DNA from: Pseudomonas sp. Au-Pse12
GTDB taxonomy: Bacteria > Pseudomonadota > Gammaproteobacteria > Pseudomonadales > Pseudomonadaceae
Length of the DNA stretch: 64,000 nucleotides
Direction: 5' to 3'
Assembly: GCF_021341665.1 (NCBI RefSeq)
Contig: NZ_JAJTTH010000003.1
Span: 372,001-436,000 of the forward strand
Positions 1 to 6,814 of the stretch are shown here, one piece after another. The translations under genes and the position numbers were made by a program. The first letter of the stretch is position 1; the number at the start of each line of letters is the position of its first letter. Below the pieces are notes generated by a model. The model made no database searches, was not told where the DNA came from, and saw only the letters and a list, made by a program, of their open reading frames with translations.

Positions 1-1
1 A

Positions 2-553
2 CTGACCCTGGCGCAACCCATGGTCGACGCGACCGGAATGACCGGGTTCTTCGACCCCGATACCACGCACTTCACGGATGAGGCGAAAAGCACCCTCAGG
101 GCCCAACTGCTGCATCAGATCGGCTTTCGCAGCAATGCTACTGACGCTGAAGTCAGTGCACACCTGAACAGCACCCTGGAACGCCAGTGGTTTCGTGTTG
201 ACCTGCACAGCCTGAATGCCAGCGACGCCCCACGAGCGGCCATGGCCTTCGCCTGTGTACGCAGCGCATTCTTTGTTCGTTGCGCCATGCTGATGGGCTG
301 GATCGACACCGAGTGCGGCTGGCGAATCATGCTCCTCAACGCCCAACGAGCCCAGGACTGCTTCAACGACTGGGAAGACTTCGGCCGGGCTTTCATGCAG
401 GGGCGCGCCCAGTGGGTCGCGGCGTTTCGAGCCGACTCGCTGGGTAAAGCGTTCAATGAAGCGAACCTGAGCCAGCTGCTGATGCCCGGCAGCGGAGCCT
501 GGGCCGGGGTGGCCTGGCAAGGATTACCGGCGTTTTCTCCGGTGGCGCAGTGA
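2..553 (+). CDS. DUF1266 family protein, 5' end cut by the window edge
   Basis: The reading frame is open to the first base of the window, so the gene starts upstream; the ATG at 20 is only the first in-window methionine. The visible 183 or so residues are rich in Trp, Phe and Ala. They carry the pattern of DUF1266 proteins (YbeR/YbeU-like): a WIDTECGWRIMLLNAQRAQ stretch followed by a WEDFGRAFMQGR stretch. No signal peptide or membrane segment is visible in this part. The function of the family is not established. It ends 16 bases before the 3' end of the tRNA-Arg gene on the other strand, so the two are convergent. The family call rests on motif memory and is moderately sure. Confidence 0.6.
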   Translation: MTLAQPMVDATGMTGFFDPDTTHFTDEAKSTLRAQLLHQIGFRSNATDAEVSAHLNSTLERQWFRVDLHSLNASDAPRAAMAFACVRSAFFVRCAMLMGWIDTECGWRIMLLNAQRAQDCFNDWEDFGRAFMQGRAQWVAAFRADSLGKAFNEANLSQLLMPGSGAWAGVAWQGLPAFSPVAQ

Positions 554-568
554 AGAGGATTGGATGGA

Positions 569-645
569 TGGTGTCCCAGGGCAGGTTCGAACTGCCAACC
601 TTCCCCTTAGGAGGGGGATGCTCTATCCAATTGAGCTACTGAGAC
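569..645 (-). tRNA. tRNA-Arg, anticodon CCT, CCA encoded
   Basis: Read on the minus strand, the acceptor stem is GTCTCAG paired with CTGGGAC. The D arm contains AGCTCAATTGG, the anticodon loop is CTCCTAA (anticodon CCT) in a TCCCC/GGGGA stem, and the T arm is GGCAG-TTCGAAC-CTGCC. An A discriminator and a genomic CCA follow. It decodes the rare AGG arginine codon. tRNA-Arg(CCT) genes are frequent integration sites, but no integrase or repeat of the tRNA 3' end is seen here. Confidence 0.96.
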
Positions 646-940
646 AAAACGGCGCGCATCAAGTGCTGCATGGCGCGGAGGACGGCGTGCATGTTAACGG
701 CCAAGGCTGCATTTGTCATGTGATCCATAGGGCTTTTTGCACGAAGCGCCAGGCACTCGCCCAAGCTTGCTGCGCGCATCGTGCAAATTGCATCACTGCA
801 AAAAGCCATCATTGCAAAATGCAATTCGAAGAACTTTTAACAACAACACAACTTGTTGTTTTTAAAGGATTTACTGCCAGGTAAACTCTTGGCACGCGGG
901 CTGCTTTATCAGTGGGTACACCACTGAGGAGATGACGCCC
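646..940. other. AT-rich intergenic region with two inverted repeats, no clear gene
   Basis: This 295-base gap lies upstream of the small gene at 941. It holds a long-range inverted repeat (GGCTTTTTGCA near 730 and TGCAAAAAGCC near 795). It also holds a compact AT-rich hairpin at 839-860, AACAACAA and TTGTTGTT around a six-base loop, followed by a T run. The base composition is clearly lower in GC than the flanks, as expected for promoters or a small RNA. No convincing ORF or known RNA family was recognised. Confidence 0.4.
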
Positions 941-1180
941 ATGAACAGCGCCCTGTTGCTCTTGAATGCGATTGCCATCGCTGTATTAGTGGCCTTTTCC
1001 GTTCAGCCTGCAGAAAACGCTGCCCCTTCCGGGCCATCAGTCACCCATTACCCGCTACGCCCAACGCCCCAGTTGGCGGTCATGAATACCCCGCTCAAGC
1101 CGGGCGAAGTGACCCGGGTAACTCAGGGTAAAGTCGCGCAACAAACAGCCATCGTACCGATCGAACGCTGGATATTTTGA
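941..1180 (+). CDS. small membrane-anchored hypothetical protein
   Basis: A 79-residue protein. The ATG at 941 is preferred over the in-frame ATG at 932 because the GAGGAG ribosome binding site ends just before 932, which leaves 9 bases to 941. Residues 3-20 form a hydrophobic segment (ALLLLNAIAIAVLVAFSV), either a single N-terminal anchor or an uncleaved signal. The rest is Pro/Thr-rich and probably periplasmic. It is followed after 23 bases by another small membrane protein, so the pair may be one transcript. I do not recognise the family. Confidence 0.6.
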   Translation: MNSALLLLNAIAIAVLVAFSVQPAENAAPSGPSVTHYPLRPTPQLAVMNTPLKPGEVTRVTQGKVAQQTAIVPIERWIF

Positions 1181-1203
1181 GATCAAGACTTCAGGAGCCA
1201 CTT

Positions 1204-1383
1204 ATGTCCACCGCAGCCAAAAGCCTGCTTGTTCTGACACTGCTCAGCACTATTGCTGCTTTGTTCCTGCCTGAAGACCCCATCGGAAGCGCGCTGCTGA
1301 TCATCAGCGGCTCACTGTTCGGCTTGTTCCTGCTGGCACTGCTGGCCGGACGCAAGATCAAATTCGATCCGGTACTGCGCTGA
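1204..1383 (+). CDS. small two-segment membrane protein, hypothetical
   Basis: A 59-residue protein starting at the ATG at 1204, which has an AGGAG site 6-7 bases upstream; the longer in-frame start at 1177 lacks one. Two hydrophobic stretches, about residues 5-20 and 28-47, are separated by a short acidic loop (LPEDPIG), giving a helical hairpin with a basic C-terminus. Its 3' end overlaps the convergent phnN gene by 26 bases. The function is unknown; it is probably co-transcribed with the gene at 941. Confidence 0.6.
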   Translation: MSTAAKSLLVLTLLSTIAALFLPEDPIGSALLIISGSLFGLFLLALLAGRKIKFDPVLR

Positions 1384-1939
1384 TCCCATGCTCACGCAAT
1401 ATGCCCAGCAGGTGCTCCAGGGTCGTTTCCAACTCAGTGGAGTTGTCCAGGCGCACAACGCCCTCCTCATCAAGCCATTTGGCACTGGAGAACTGCTGGT
1501 TGCGCTGTAGACGTTTCTCGATCTCCGGCAGGCTTTCCCTGGCTCGACGCAGTAGCCGACGGCGCAATACCTCGCCATCAACCGTCAGAACTATCGGAAT
1601 CAAATCTGGATAACGCTGCCGCGCCTTGGGTAAATAACCTCTGGAGCCATTAACCAAGACATGGCGCCCCTGCTCCAACCAGCTATCGATCACCACGGGA
1701 ATCCCATACCCCAGGCCATTGGCTTTCCAGGACAAGGCAAAATCTCCCTGTTCTTCACGTTGCTCGAACTCCCTGGCTGTAACCTCCAGCGCCTCCTCCC
1801 CCACGGATTCAGCCGAACGCGTGATCACCCTTCTCGCCACCTCACAACCCAATGCACTTAAAGGCTGCCGGGCAGCATCAATCAGGCTATCCTTGCCGGC
1901 CCCTGAAGGCCCCATCAAATAGATCAATCTACCCGGCAT
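1358..1939 (-). CDS. phnN: ribose 1,5-bisphosphate phosphokinase PhnN
   Basis: A 193-residue P-loop kinase of the guanylate-kinase-like PhnN family, which phosphorylates ribose 1,5-bisphosphate to PRPP in phosphonate breakdown. The Walker A motif GPSGAGKDS sits at residues 10-18 after a short beta strand. RVITRSAES and the basic lid RRRLLRRARESLPEIEKRL match the family. The start at 1939 is chosen because GGAG lies 9 bases upstream; a start at 1963 would add eight unrelated residues. No other phn genes are nearby, so it is an orphan rather than the tail of a C-P lyase operon. It converges with the small membrane protein gene to its left. Confidence 0.85.
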   Translation of the reverse strand: MPGRLIYLMGPSGAGKDSLIDAARQPLSALGCEVARRVITRSAESVGEEALEVTAREFEQREEQGDFALSWKANGLGYGIPVVIDSWLEQGRHVLVNGSRGYLPKARQRYPDLIPIVLTVDGEVLRRRLLRRARESLPEIEKRLQRNQQFSSAKWLDEEGVVRLDNSTELETTLEHLLGILREHGISAVPDRI

Positions 1940-2317
1940 CAGTCGCAGCTCCGCACAGCACAACTAGTAAATCGGCCATTTGCCACTATTCTCTAACAGG
2001 TAGGGACTACACCTTTACCCGCACAGCATGCACCTTCGCCAATGCACTGACACTCTCGATGGATGGAAGAATGCGGCCAACCACGCGGACCCGGCGAGCT
2101 TTTCAAACCAGTCCGCATTTCTGATAATTGGTGCTGGCATAACGCCTTTATCCAGTTCAATATTTGTCACAGAATTGACGCCAAGGATCTGGCAATTTTG
2201 AGGCATGATGCGGGCCTCTTAACAATTCAGGTTGAACATTTGGCATTCAGGCTTGTCCTAAAAGACAGCCCGCGGCCAATTCCGAGAACCGCTCCCCTGA
2301 ACTAACCGGTTAAATAT
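1940..2317. other. intergenic region upstream of amrZ
   Basis: This 378-base gap between phnN and amrZ has divergent promoter potential. It is comparatively AT-rich in its right half. No ORF in it has convincing codon use. I could not place a confident AlgU-type promoter (GAACTT/TCTGA) or an AmrZ autoregulatory site by eye. Confidence 0.35.
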
Positions 2318-2644
2318 ATGCGCCCATTGAAACAGGCAATTTATTCCAGCCGTACGGCTGACAAGTTCGTCGTACGTCTACCCGACGGGATGCGTGAACG
2401 CATTGCCGAGGTGGCTCGCAATCATCACCGCAGCATGAACTCCGAAATCATCGCGCGCCTGGAACAGAGTCTCATTCAGGAAGGTGCTTTGGGTGAAGAG
2501 TTGAGCATGCGCCTGGACAGCCCCGAGTTGTCCTTGCATGAACGCGAACTGCTTCAACGTTTCCGCCAACTGTCACATCGCCAGCAAAACGCTTTGGTTT
2601 CGCTGATCGCCCATGACGCTGAAATGGCCGCAGACGCCACCTGA
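2318..2644 (+). CDS. amrZ: ribbon-helix-helix transcription factor AmrZ (AlgZ)
   Basis: A 108-residue Arc-type ribbon-helix-helix regulator. In Pseudomonas, AmrZ controls alginate, exopolysaccharide, flagellar and c-di-GMP genes. The start MRPLKQA and the DNA-contacting strand KFVVRLP (residues 16-22) match AmrZ. Lys16, Val18 and Arg20 correspond to the known Lys18/Val20/Arg22 of the P. aeruginosa protein, which has two extra residues before them. The RHH helices run to about residue 53 ([14 protein letters not shown]). A C-terminal tetramerisation region ([25 protein letters not shown]) follows. There is no strong Shine-Dalgarno before the ATG. A rho-independent terminator follows directly. 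Confidence 0.93.
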   Translation: MRPLKQAIYSSRTADKFVVRLPDGMRERIAEVARNHHRSMNSEIIARLEQSLIQEGALGEELSMRLDSPELSLHERELLQRFRQLSHRQQNALVSLIAHDAEMAADAT

Positions 2645-2663
2645 TTGCATACCGCAAGCTCAA

Positions 2664-2689
2664 GCCAGCCTAGTTGCTGGCTTTTTTTT
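2664..2689 (+). terminator. rho-independent terminator of amrZ
   Basis: The stem GCCAGC/GCTGGC closes a six-base loop and is followed by eight T residues, 20 bases after the amrZ stop codon. Confidence 0.85.
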
Positions 2690-2705
2690 GCCCCACAAAA
2701 GCAGC

Positions 2706-2726
2706 GAAGCGCCATTTAGGCGCTTC
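2706..2726 (-). terminator. probable terminator of mgtE
   Basis: The perfect eight-base stem GAAGCGCC/GGCGCTTC has a five-base loop and lies 26 bases downstream of the mgtE stop codon. On the minus strand it is followed by GCTGCTTTT, a weak T tract. Confidence 0.6.
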
Positions 2727-2752
2727 GTGGGTAAACCAGTAGGGGGAATGGC

Positions 2753-4195
2753 TCAGAGCAGGAAGATCGTCGCCAGACCGAGAAAGATGAAAAAGCCGCC
2801 ACTGTCGGTCATCGCAGTGATCATCACGCTGGCACCCATGGCCGGATCACGCCCCAGACGCGCCAAGGTCATGGGGATCAAAACTCCCATAAGCGCCGCC
2901 AGCAGCAGGTTCAAGGTCATGGCAGCGGTCATCACCACCCCCAGCGACCAGCTCCCGTAGAGCATGTAGGCCACAGCACCGATCACGCCGCCCCAGACCA
3001 GGCCATTGATCAAGGCCACTGCCAGTTCTTTGCGCATCAGGCGCGAGGTATTACCGGTACTCACTTGGTCCAGGGCCATCGCCCGGACAATCATGGTGAT
3101 GGTCTGATTGCCCGAGTTGCCACCAATGCCCGCAACAATGGGCATCAAGGCCGCCAGGGCCACCAATTTCTCGATAGAGCCTTCGAACAGACCAATGACT
3201 CGGGATGCTACAAATGCGGTGATCAGATTGATTGCCAACCAGGCCCAACGGTTGCGCAGGGACTTCCAGACCGAGGCAAAGATGTCTTCCTCTTCACGCA
3301 GACCGGCCATATTCAGGACTTCGGTCTCGCTTTCCTCACGAATCAGGTCGACCATTTCGTCGATGGTCAAACGGCCGATAAGCTTGTCGTTCTTGTCGAC
3401 TACCGGGGCCGAAATCAGGTCATAACGCTCAAACGCCTGGGCCGCATCATAGGCATCCTCATCCGGATGAAAGCTCACCGGGTCGCTGGCCATGACTTCC
3501 GCGACTTGCTTGTCCGGGTCATTGACCAACAGGCGCTTGATCGGCAGCACCCCCTTGAGCACACCGTCGTAGTCCACCACGAACAGTTTGTCGGTATGAC
3601 TTGGCAGCTCCTTGAGTCGGCGCAGGTAACGCAGGACCACTTCGAGACTGACATCCTCGCGGATCGTCACCATCTCGAAGTCCATCAGCGCGCCGACCTG
3701 CTCCTCGTCATAGGACAGCGCGGAGCGGACGCGCTCACGCTGCTGGCCATCGAGGGCTTCCATCAGCTCATGGACGACGTCTCGCGGCAGCTCGGGAGCC
3801 AGGTCAGCAAGTTCGTCAGCGTCCATCTCCTTGGCAGCCGCCAGGAGCTCATGATCGTCCATGTCGGCGATCAGGGTTTCACGTACGGAATCGGATACTT
3901 CGAGAAGGATGTCGCCGTCGCGCTCGGCCTTGACCAGTTGCCAAACGGTCAGACGCTCTTCCAGAGGCAAGGCTTCAAGGATATAAGCGACGTCGGCGGA
4001 GTGCAGGTCATCGAGCTTGCGCTGCAATTCGACGAGATTTTGCCGATGGACCAGGTTCTCGACCCGATCATGGTGATGGCCTTCCTGACGGTGGGTCAGG
4101 TCTTCAACCACCCGCTGGCGCTGCAGCAGCTCAACGACTTGAGCGAGGCGGTCTTGCAGGCTTTCCTGCGTTTTCTTTACTTCTACTTCGGTCAT
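2753..4195 (-). CDS. mgtE: magnesium transporter MgtE
   Basis: A 480-residue MgtE channel/transporter of the inner membrane. The layout is an acidic cytoplasmic N domain (residues about 1-130, with the PRDVVHELMEALD region), a CBS pair (about 130-270, including VVDKNDKLIGRLTIDEMVDLI), a connecting helix and five C-terminal membrane helices from about 310. The membrane part has the family signatures PIVAGIGGNSGNQT and AMTDSGGFFIFLGLA. The start at 4195 has GTGGAG 7 bases upstream and removes ten extra residues of the longer frame. It is monocistronic. MgtE gating by intracellular Mg2+ is known for the family. Confidence 0.92.
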   Translation of the reverse strand: MTEVEVKKTQESLQDRLAQVVELLQRQRVVEDLTHRQEGHHHDRVENLVHRQNLVELQRKLDDLHSADVAYILEALPLEERLTVWQLVKAERDGDILLEVSDSVRETLIADMDDHELLAAAKEMDADELADLAPELPRDVVHELMEALDGQQRERVRSALSYDEEQVGALMDFEMVTIREDVSLEVVLRYLRRLKELPSHTDKLFVVDYDGVLKGVLPIKRLLVNDPDKQVAEVMASDPVSFHPDEDAYDAAQAFERYDLISAPVVDKNDKLIGRLTIDEMVDLIREESETEVLNMAGLREEEDIFASVWKSLRNRWAWLAINLITAFVASRVIGLFEGSIEKLVALAALMPIVAGIGGNSGNQTITMIVRAMALDQVSTGNTSRLMRKELAVALINGLVWGGVIGAVAYMLYGSWSLGVVMTAAMTLNLLLAALMGVLIPMTLARLGRDPAMGASVMITAMTDSGGFFIFLGLATIFLL

Positions 4196-4572
4196 AGGCG
4201 AACTCCACTCCCAGCAGAGGAGCACGCCGGAAGGATCAATCAGTCAGTTCATGATTGTGAAAACGGGATACTGAGTAACTACTGGGTAAGTCCATGGAGG
4301 TATTCCACAAGCCCCGGCGGGGCTGACGGGCGCAATGATACACCGCTTGACGGTTTTAAACGTTAAAAAATCGCGGCAAGAACAAGCGCTTGCGGCATAA
4401 ACCTGAGCAACGTCCGAATCTATGAAACTGCGACGCACCAAAAAGAAAACACACAGCCGCATAAAAAAGTCGGCAGCCGGACTTGCAGACGGTGCATTCG
4501 ACTTCCACCGAGCAAAGCCGTTCCTGCCCAAGCAGGCAAAAGGATAAAAAGGAAAGAAATAAAATCCGGAAA
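4196..4572. other. intergenic region between mgtE and the tRNA-Arg terminator
   Basis: About 380 bases, in the position of the mgtE promoter and leader. The right part (about 4380-4570) is A-rich on the plus strand. No RNA element resembling the ykoK or mgtA Mg2+ leaders was recognised, and no ORF has convincing coding character. Confidence 0.3.
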
Positions 4573-4575
4573 GCA

Positions 4576-4603
4576 AAAAGCCCGCATCTTTCGATGCGGG
4601 CTT
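4576..4603 (-). terminator. rho-independent terminator of the tRNA operon
   Basis: On the minus strand the stem GCCCGCAT/ATGCGGGC (extended by one C-G pair) is followed by TTTTT. It lies 10 bases beyond the 3' end of the last tRNA-Arg and probably ends the tRNA-Ser/tRNA-Arg transcript. Confidence 0.85.
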
Positions 4604-4612
4604 CCTGATGTA

Positions 4613-4689
4613 TGGTGCACTCGACAGGATTCGAACCTGTGACCGCTCGGTTCGTAGCCGAGTACTCTATCCAGCTGAGCTACGAGTGC
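4613..4689 (-). tRNA. tRNA-Arg, anticodon ACG, copy 2
   Basis: The acceptor stem is GCACTCG/CGAGTGC, the anticodon loop CTACGAA (ACG, read as ICG after editing) in a CTCGG/CCGAG stem, and the T arm ACAGG-TTCGAAT-CCTGT. CCA is encoded. It looks identical to the copy at 4762-4838, 72 bases upstream in transcription, which indicates a tandem duplication. Confidence 0.97.
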
Positions 4690-4761
4690 ATTTTGTGTTT
4701 TTAGACCAGACCACAACTGGTTGAAGCCAAGTTAACTACATCGCTGCAACTAACTCTTAAA

Positions 4762-4838
4762 TGGTGCACTCGACAGGATTCGAACCTGTGACCGCTCGGT
4801 TCGTAGCCGAGTACTCTATCCAGCTGAGCTACGAGTGC
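4762..4838 (-). tRNA. tRNA-Arg, anticodon ACG, copy 1
   Basis: The arms and anticodon are the same as in the copy at 4613-4689, with CCA encoded. It sits between tRNA-Ser(GCT) and the second tRNA-Arg, and all three genes share one orientation. Confidence 0.97.
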
Positions 4839-4945
4839 ATTTGTTGCCGCGCATTATAGGCCGTTAAATCTTCTTGTCAAGCACTTTTTCTAGTAATTTC
4901 AACAACTTACAGAAGAAGCCAGATTACAACGTACTAAGCAAATAA

Positions 4946-5036
4946 TGGCGGAGAACGGGGGATTCGAACCCCCGACACCCTTTTGAGGTGTACTCCCTTA
5001 GCAGGGGAGCGCCTTCGGCCACTCGGCCAGCTCTCC
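4946..5036 (-). tRNA. tRNA-Ser, anticodon GCT
   Basis: A class II tRNA with a long variable arm. The acceptor is GGAGAGC/GTTCTCC, the anticodon loop CTGCTAA (GCT), the variable arm TACACCTCAAAAGGGTGT and the T arm CGGGGG-TTCGAAT-CCCCCG. CCA is encoded. It lies just downstream of csrA, the usual gamma-proteobacterial csrA-tRNA order. Confidence 0.96.
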
Positions 5037-5098
5037 GCAACACGGGGCGTATATTAACCAGCTTTCTCCCCGTTTGCAAACAAAAAAAACGATAAAAA

Positions 5099-5287
5099 TT
5101 AATGGCTTGGTTCTTCGTCCTTCTCTTTCTTTATCCGCAGGTAAATTTCCTCACGGTGAACCGCCACTTCTTTGGGGGCGTTGACACCAATACGCACTTG
5201 ATTACCTTTGACGCCGAGCACGGTCACAGTGATTTCGCCATCACCAATGATCAGGCTTTCTGCGCACCGACGAGTCAGAATCAGCAT
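5099..5287 (-). CDS. csrA: carbon storage regulator CsrA/RsmA
   Basis: A 62-residue RNA-binding dimer that binds GGA motifs in mRNA leaders, represses translation and is titrated by RsmX/Y/Z RNAs in the Gac/Rsm cascade of Pseudomonas. The N-terminal strand [16 protein letters not shown] and the [17 protein letters not shown] region carry the RNA-contact residues; Arg45 corresponds to the conserved Arg44 of E. coli. The start at 5287 has GAGGAG 7 bases upstream; the longer frame to 5332 includes this leader and is rejected. Order lysC-csrA-tRNA on the minus strand makes this the chromosomal rsmA copy. Confidence 0.95.
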   Translation of the reverse strand: MLILTRRCAESLIIGDGEITVTVLGVKGNQVRIGVNAPKEVAVHREEIYLRIKKEKDEEPSH

Positions 5288-5440
5288 ACCTATCTCCTCA
5301 CGCATTACATTTTCAGGGACTACAGTCTGCAAAAAAAAGGGTGTCGGCCTACAACCGGGTCGGCTGCAGTCCTACACGCCTAAGTATTGACTAGCACGGG
5401 CAAAAGAACAGTTTTCTCCCGCGCCGATCAAAAACACAAA

Positions 5441-5461
5441 GGGCGCGGTCAGACCGCGCCC
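5441..5461 (-). terminator. terminator of lysC
   Basis: The stem GGGCGCGG/CCGCGCCC has a five-base loop. On the minus strand it is followed by TTTGTGTTTTTG. It starts 15 bases after the lysC stop and separates lysC from csrA. Confidence 0.8.
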
Positions 5462-5475
5462 CTTTCAAACACGCA

Positions 5476-6717
5476 TCACTCGCCCTGTCGGGCTGGAGCG
5501 TCGAGTTCGAACGCGGTGTGCAAGGCACGCACCGCCAACTCCAGGTACTTCTCTTCAATCACCACTGAAACCTTGATTTCGGAAGTGGAGATCATCTGGA
5601 TATTGATGCTTTCCTTCGCCAGGGCTTCAAACATGCGGCTGGCAACGCCCGCGTGGGAGCGCATGCCGACACCAACGATCGATACCTTGGCAATGTCTGT
5701 ATCACCCACCACTTCACGGGCACCGATTTCACGTGCGGTGTTCTCCAGCACGGTCTGGGCCGCCAGGTAGTCATTGCGATGTACGGTGAAGGTGAAGTCG
5801 GTGGTGTTATCGTGCGAAACGTTCTGCACGATCATGTCGACTTCAATGTTCGCCGCACTGATCGGGCCAAGAATCTTGAAGGCCACGCCAGGATTGTCTG
5901 GCACGCCACGGATAGTCAGCTTGGCTTCATCGCGGTTGAAAGCGATGCCGGAAATGATCGGCTGTTCCATGGATTCCTCTTCATCAATAGTAATGAGGGT
6001 GCCCGGACCCTCCTGAAAGCTGTGCAACACGCGCAGCGGAACGTTGTACTTGCCAGCAAACTCGACCGCACGGATCTGCAGCACCTTGGAACCGAGGCTG
6101 GCCATTTCCAGCATCTCTTCGAAGGTGATCTTGTCCAGGCGCTGAGCCTTGGGCACCACTCGCGGATCGGTGGTGTAGACGCCGTCCACATCGGTGTAGA
6201 TCTGGCACTCATCAGCCTTCAAGGCCGCAGCCAGCGCCACACCGGTGGTATCGGAGCCGCCGCGCCCCAGCGTGGTGATGTTGCCGTTCTCGTCAACGCC
6301 CTGGAAACCGGCAACCACAACCACACGGCCGGCTTTCAGATCGCCACGAATCTTCTGATCATCAATCTGCAGGATTCGCGCTTTATTGTGAGCGCTATCA
6401 GTGAGGATGCGCACCTGGTTACCGGTGTAGGACACCGCAGGAACACCGCGCTTGATCAACGCCATGGCCAGCAAAGCGATAGTCACTTGCTCGCCGGTGG
6501 AGACGATCACATCCAGCTCACGGGGAACCGGTTTGGCTTCGCCACTGATCTGCTTGGCCAGATCGATCAGGCGATTGGTTTCGCCGCTCATCGCCGACAG
6601 CACAATCACCAGGTCATCGCCGGCTTCGCGGAACTTCTTCACCTTGTCGGCGACCTGCTCGATCCGCTCGACAGAGCCGACCGAAGTGCCTCCAAATTTC
6701 TGTACGATCAAAGCCAT
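5476..6717 (-). CDS. lysC: aspartokinase
   Basis: A 413-residue monofunctional aspartate kinase, the first step of Lys/Thr/Met and diaminopimelate synthesis: ATP plus L-aspartate to 4-phospho-L-aspartate. The kinase domain begins with VQKFGGTSVGS (residues 5-15) and includes VIVLSAMSGETNRL and TTLGRGGSDTTGVALAAAL. Two C-terminal ACT domains follow from about residue 260 (LTIRGVPDNPGVAFKILGPI and VSIVGVGMRSHAGVASRMFEAL), the sites of feedback inhibition by Lys/Thr. It lies between alaS, 97 bases upstream, and csrA, the conserved gamma-proteobacterial order. Confidence 0.96.
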   Translation of the reverse strand: MALIVQKFGGTSVGSVERIEQVADKVKKFREAGDDLVIVLSAMSGETNRLIDLAKQISGEAKPVPRELDVIVSTGEQVTIALLAMALIKRGVPAVSYTGNQVRILTDSAHNKARILQIDDQKIRGDLKAGRVVVVAGFQGVDENGNITTLGRGGSDTTGVALAAALKADECQIYTDVDGVYTTDPRVVPKAQRLDKITFEEMLEMASLGSKVLQIRAVEFAGKYNVPLRVLHSFQEGPGTLITIDEEESMEQPIISGIAFNRDEAKLTIRGVPDNPGVAFKILGPISAANIEVDMIVQNVSHDNTTDFTFTVHRNDYLAAQTVLENTAREIGAREVVGDTDIAKVSIVGVGMRSHAGVASRMFEALAKESINIQMISTSEIKVSVVIEEKYLELAVRALHTAFELDAPARQGE

Positions 6718-6814
6718 TTTCTAAGCCGCCTCAGCCCGTAAAGGGGCGCCCGTTAAACAATCAAACTGCACAGCGCAAGGACCCGTCACTAGACGACGGG
6801 CCCGGCTCGGCGCC

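Noticed and set aside
569..645. An integration site for a genomic island at tRNA-Arg(CCT)
   Set aside because: No integrase and no repeat of the tRNA 3' end are seen in the window.
4613..4838. A recombination hotspot from the duplicated tRNA-Arg genes
   Set aside because: Tandem identical tRNAs are ordinary, and nothing mobile lies between them.
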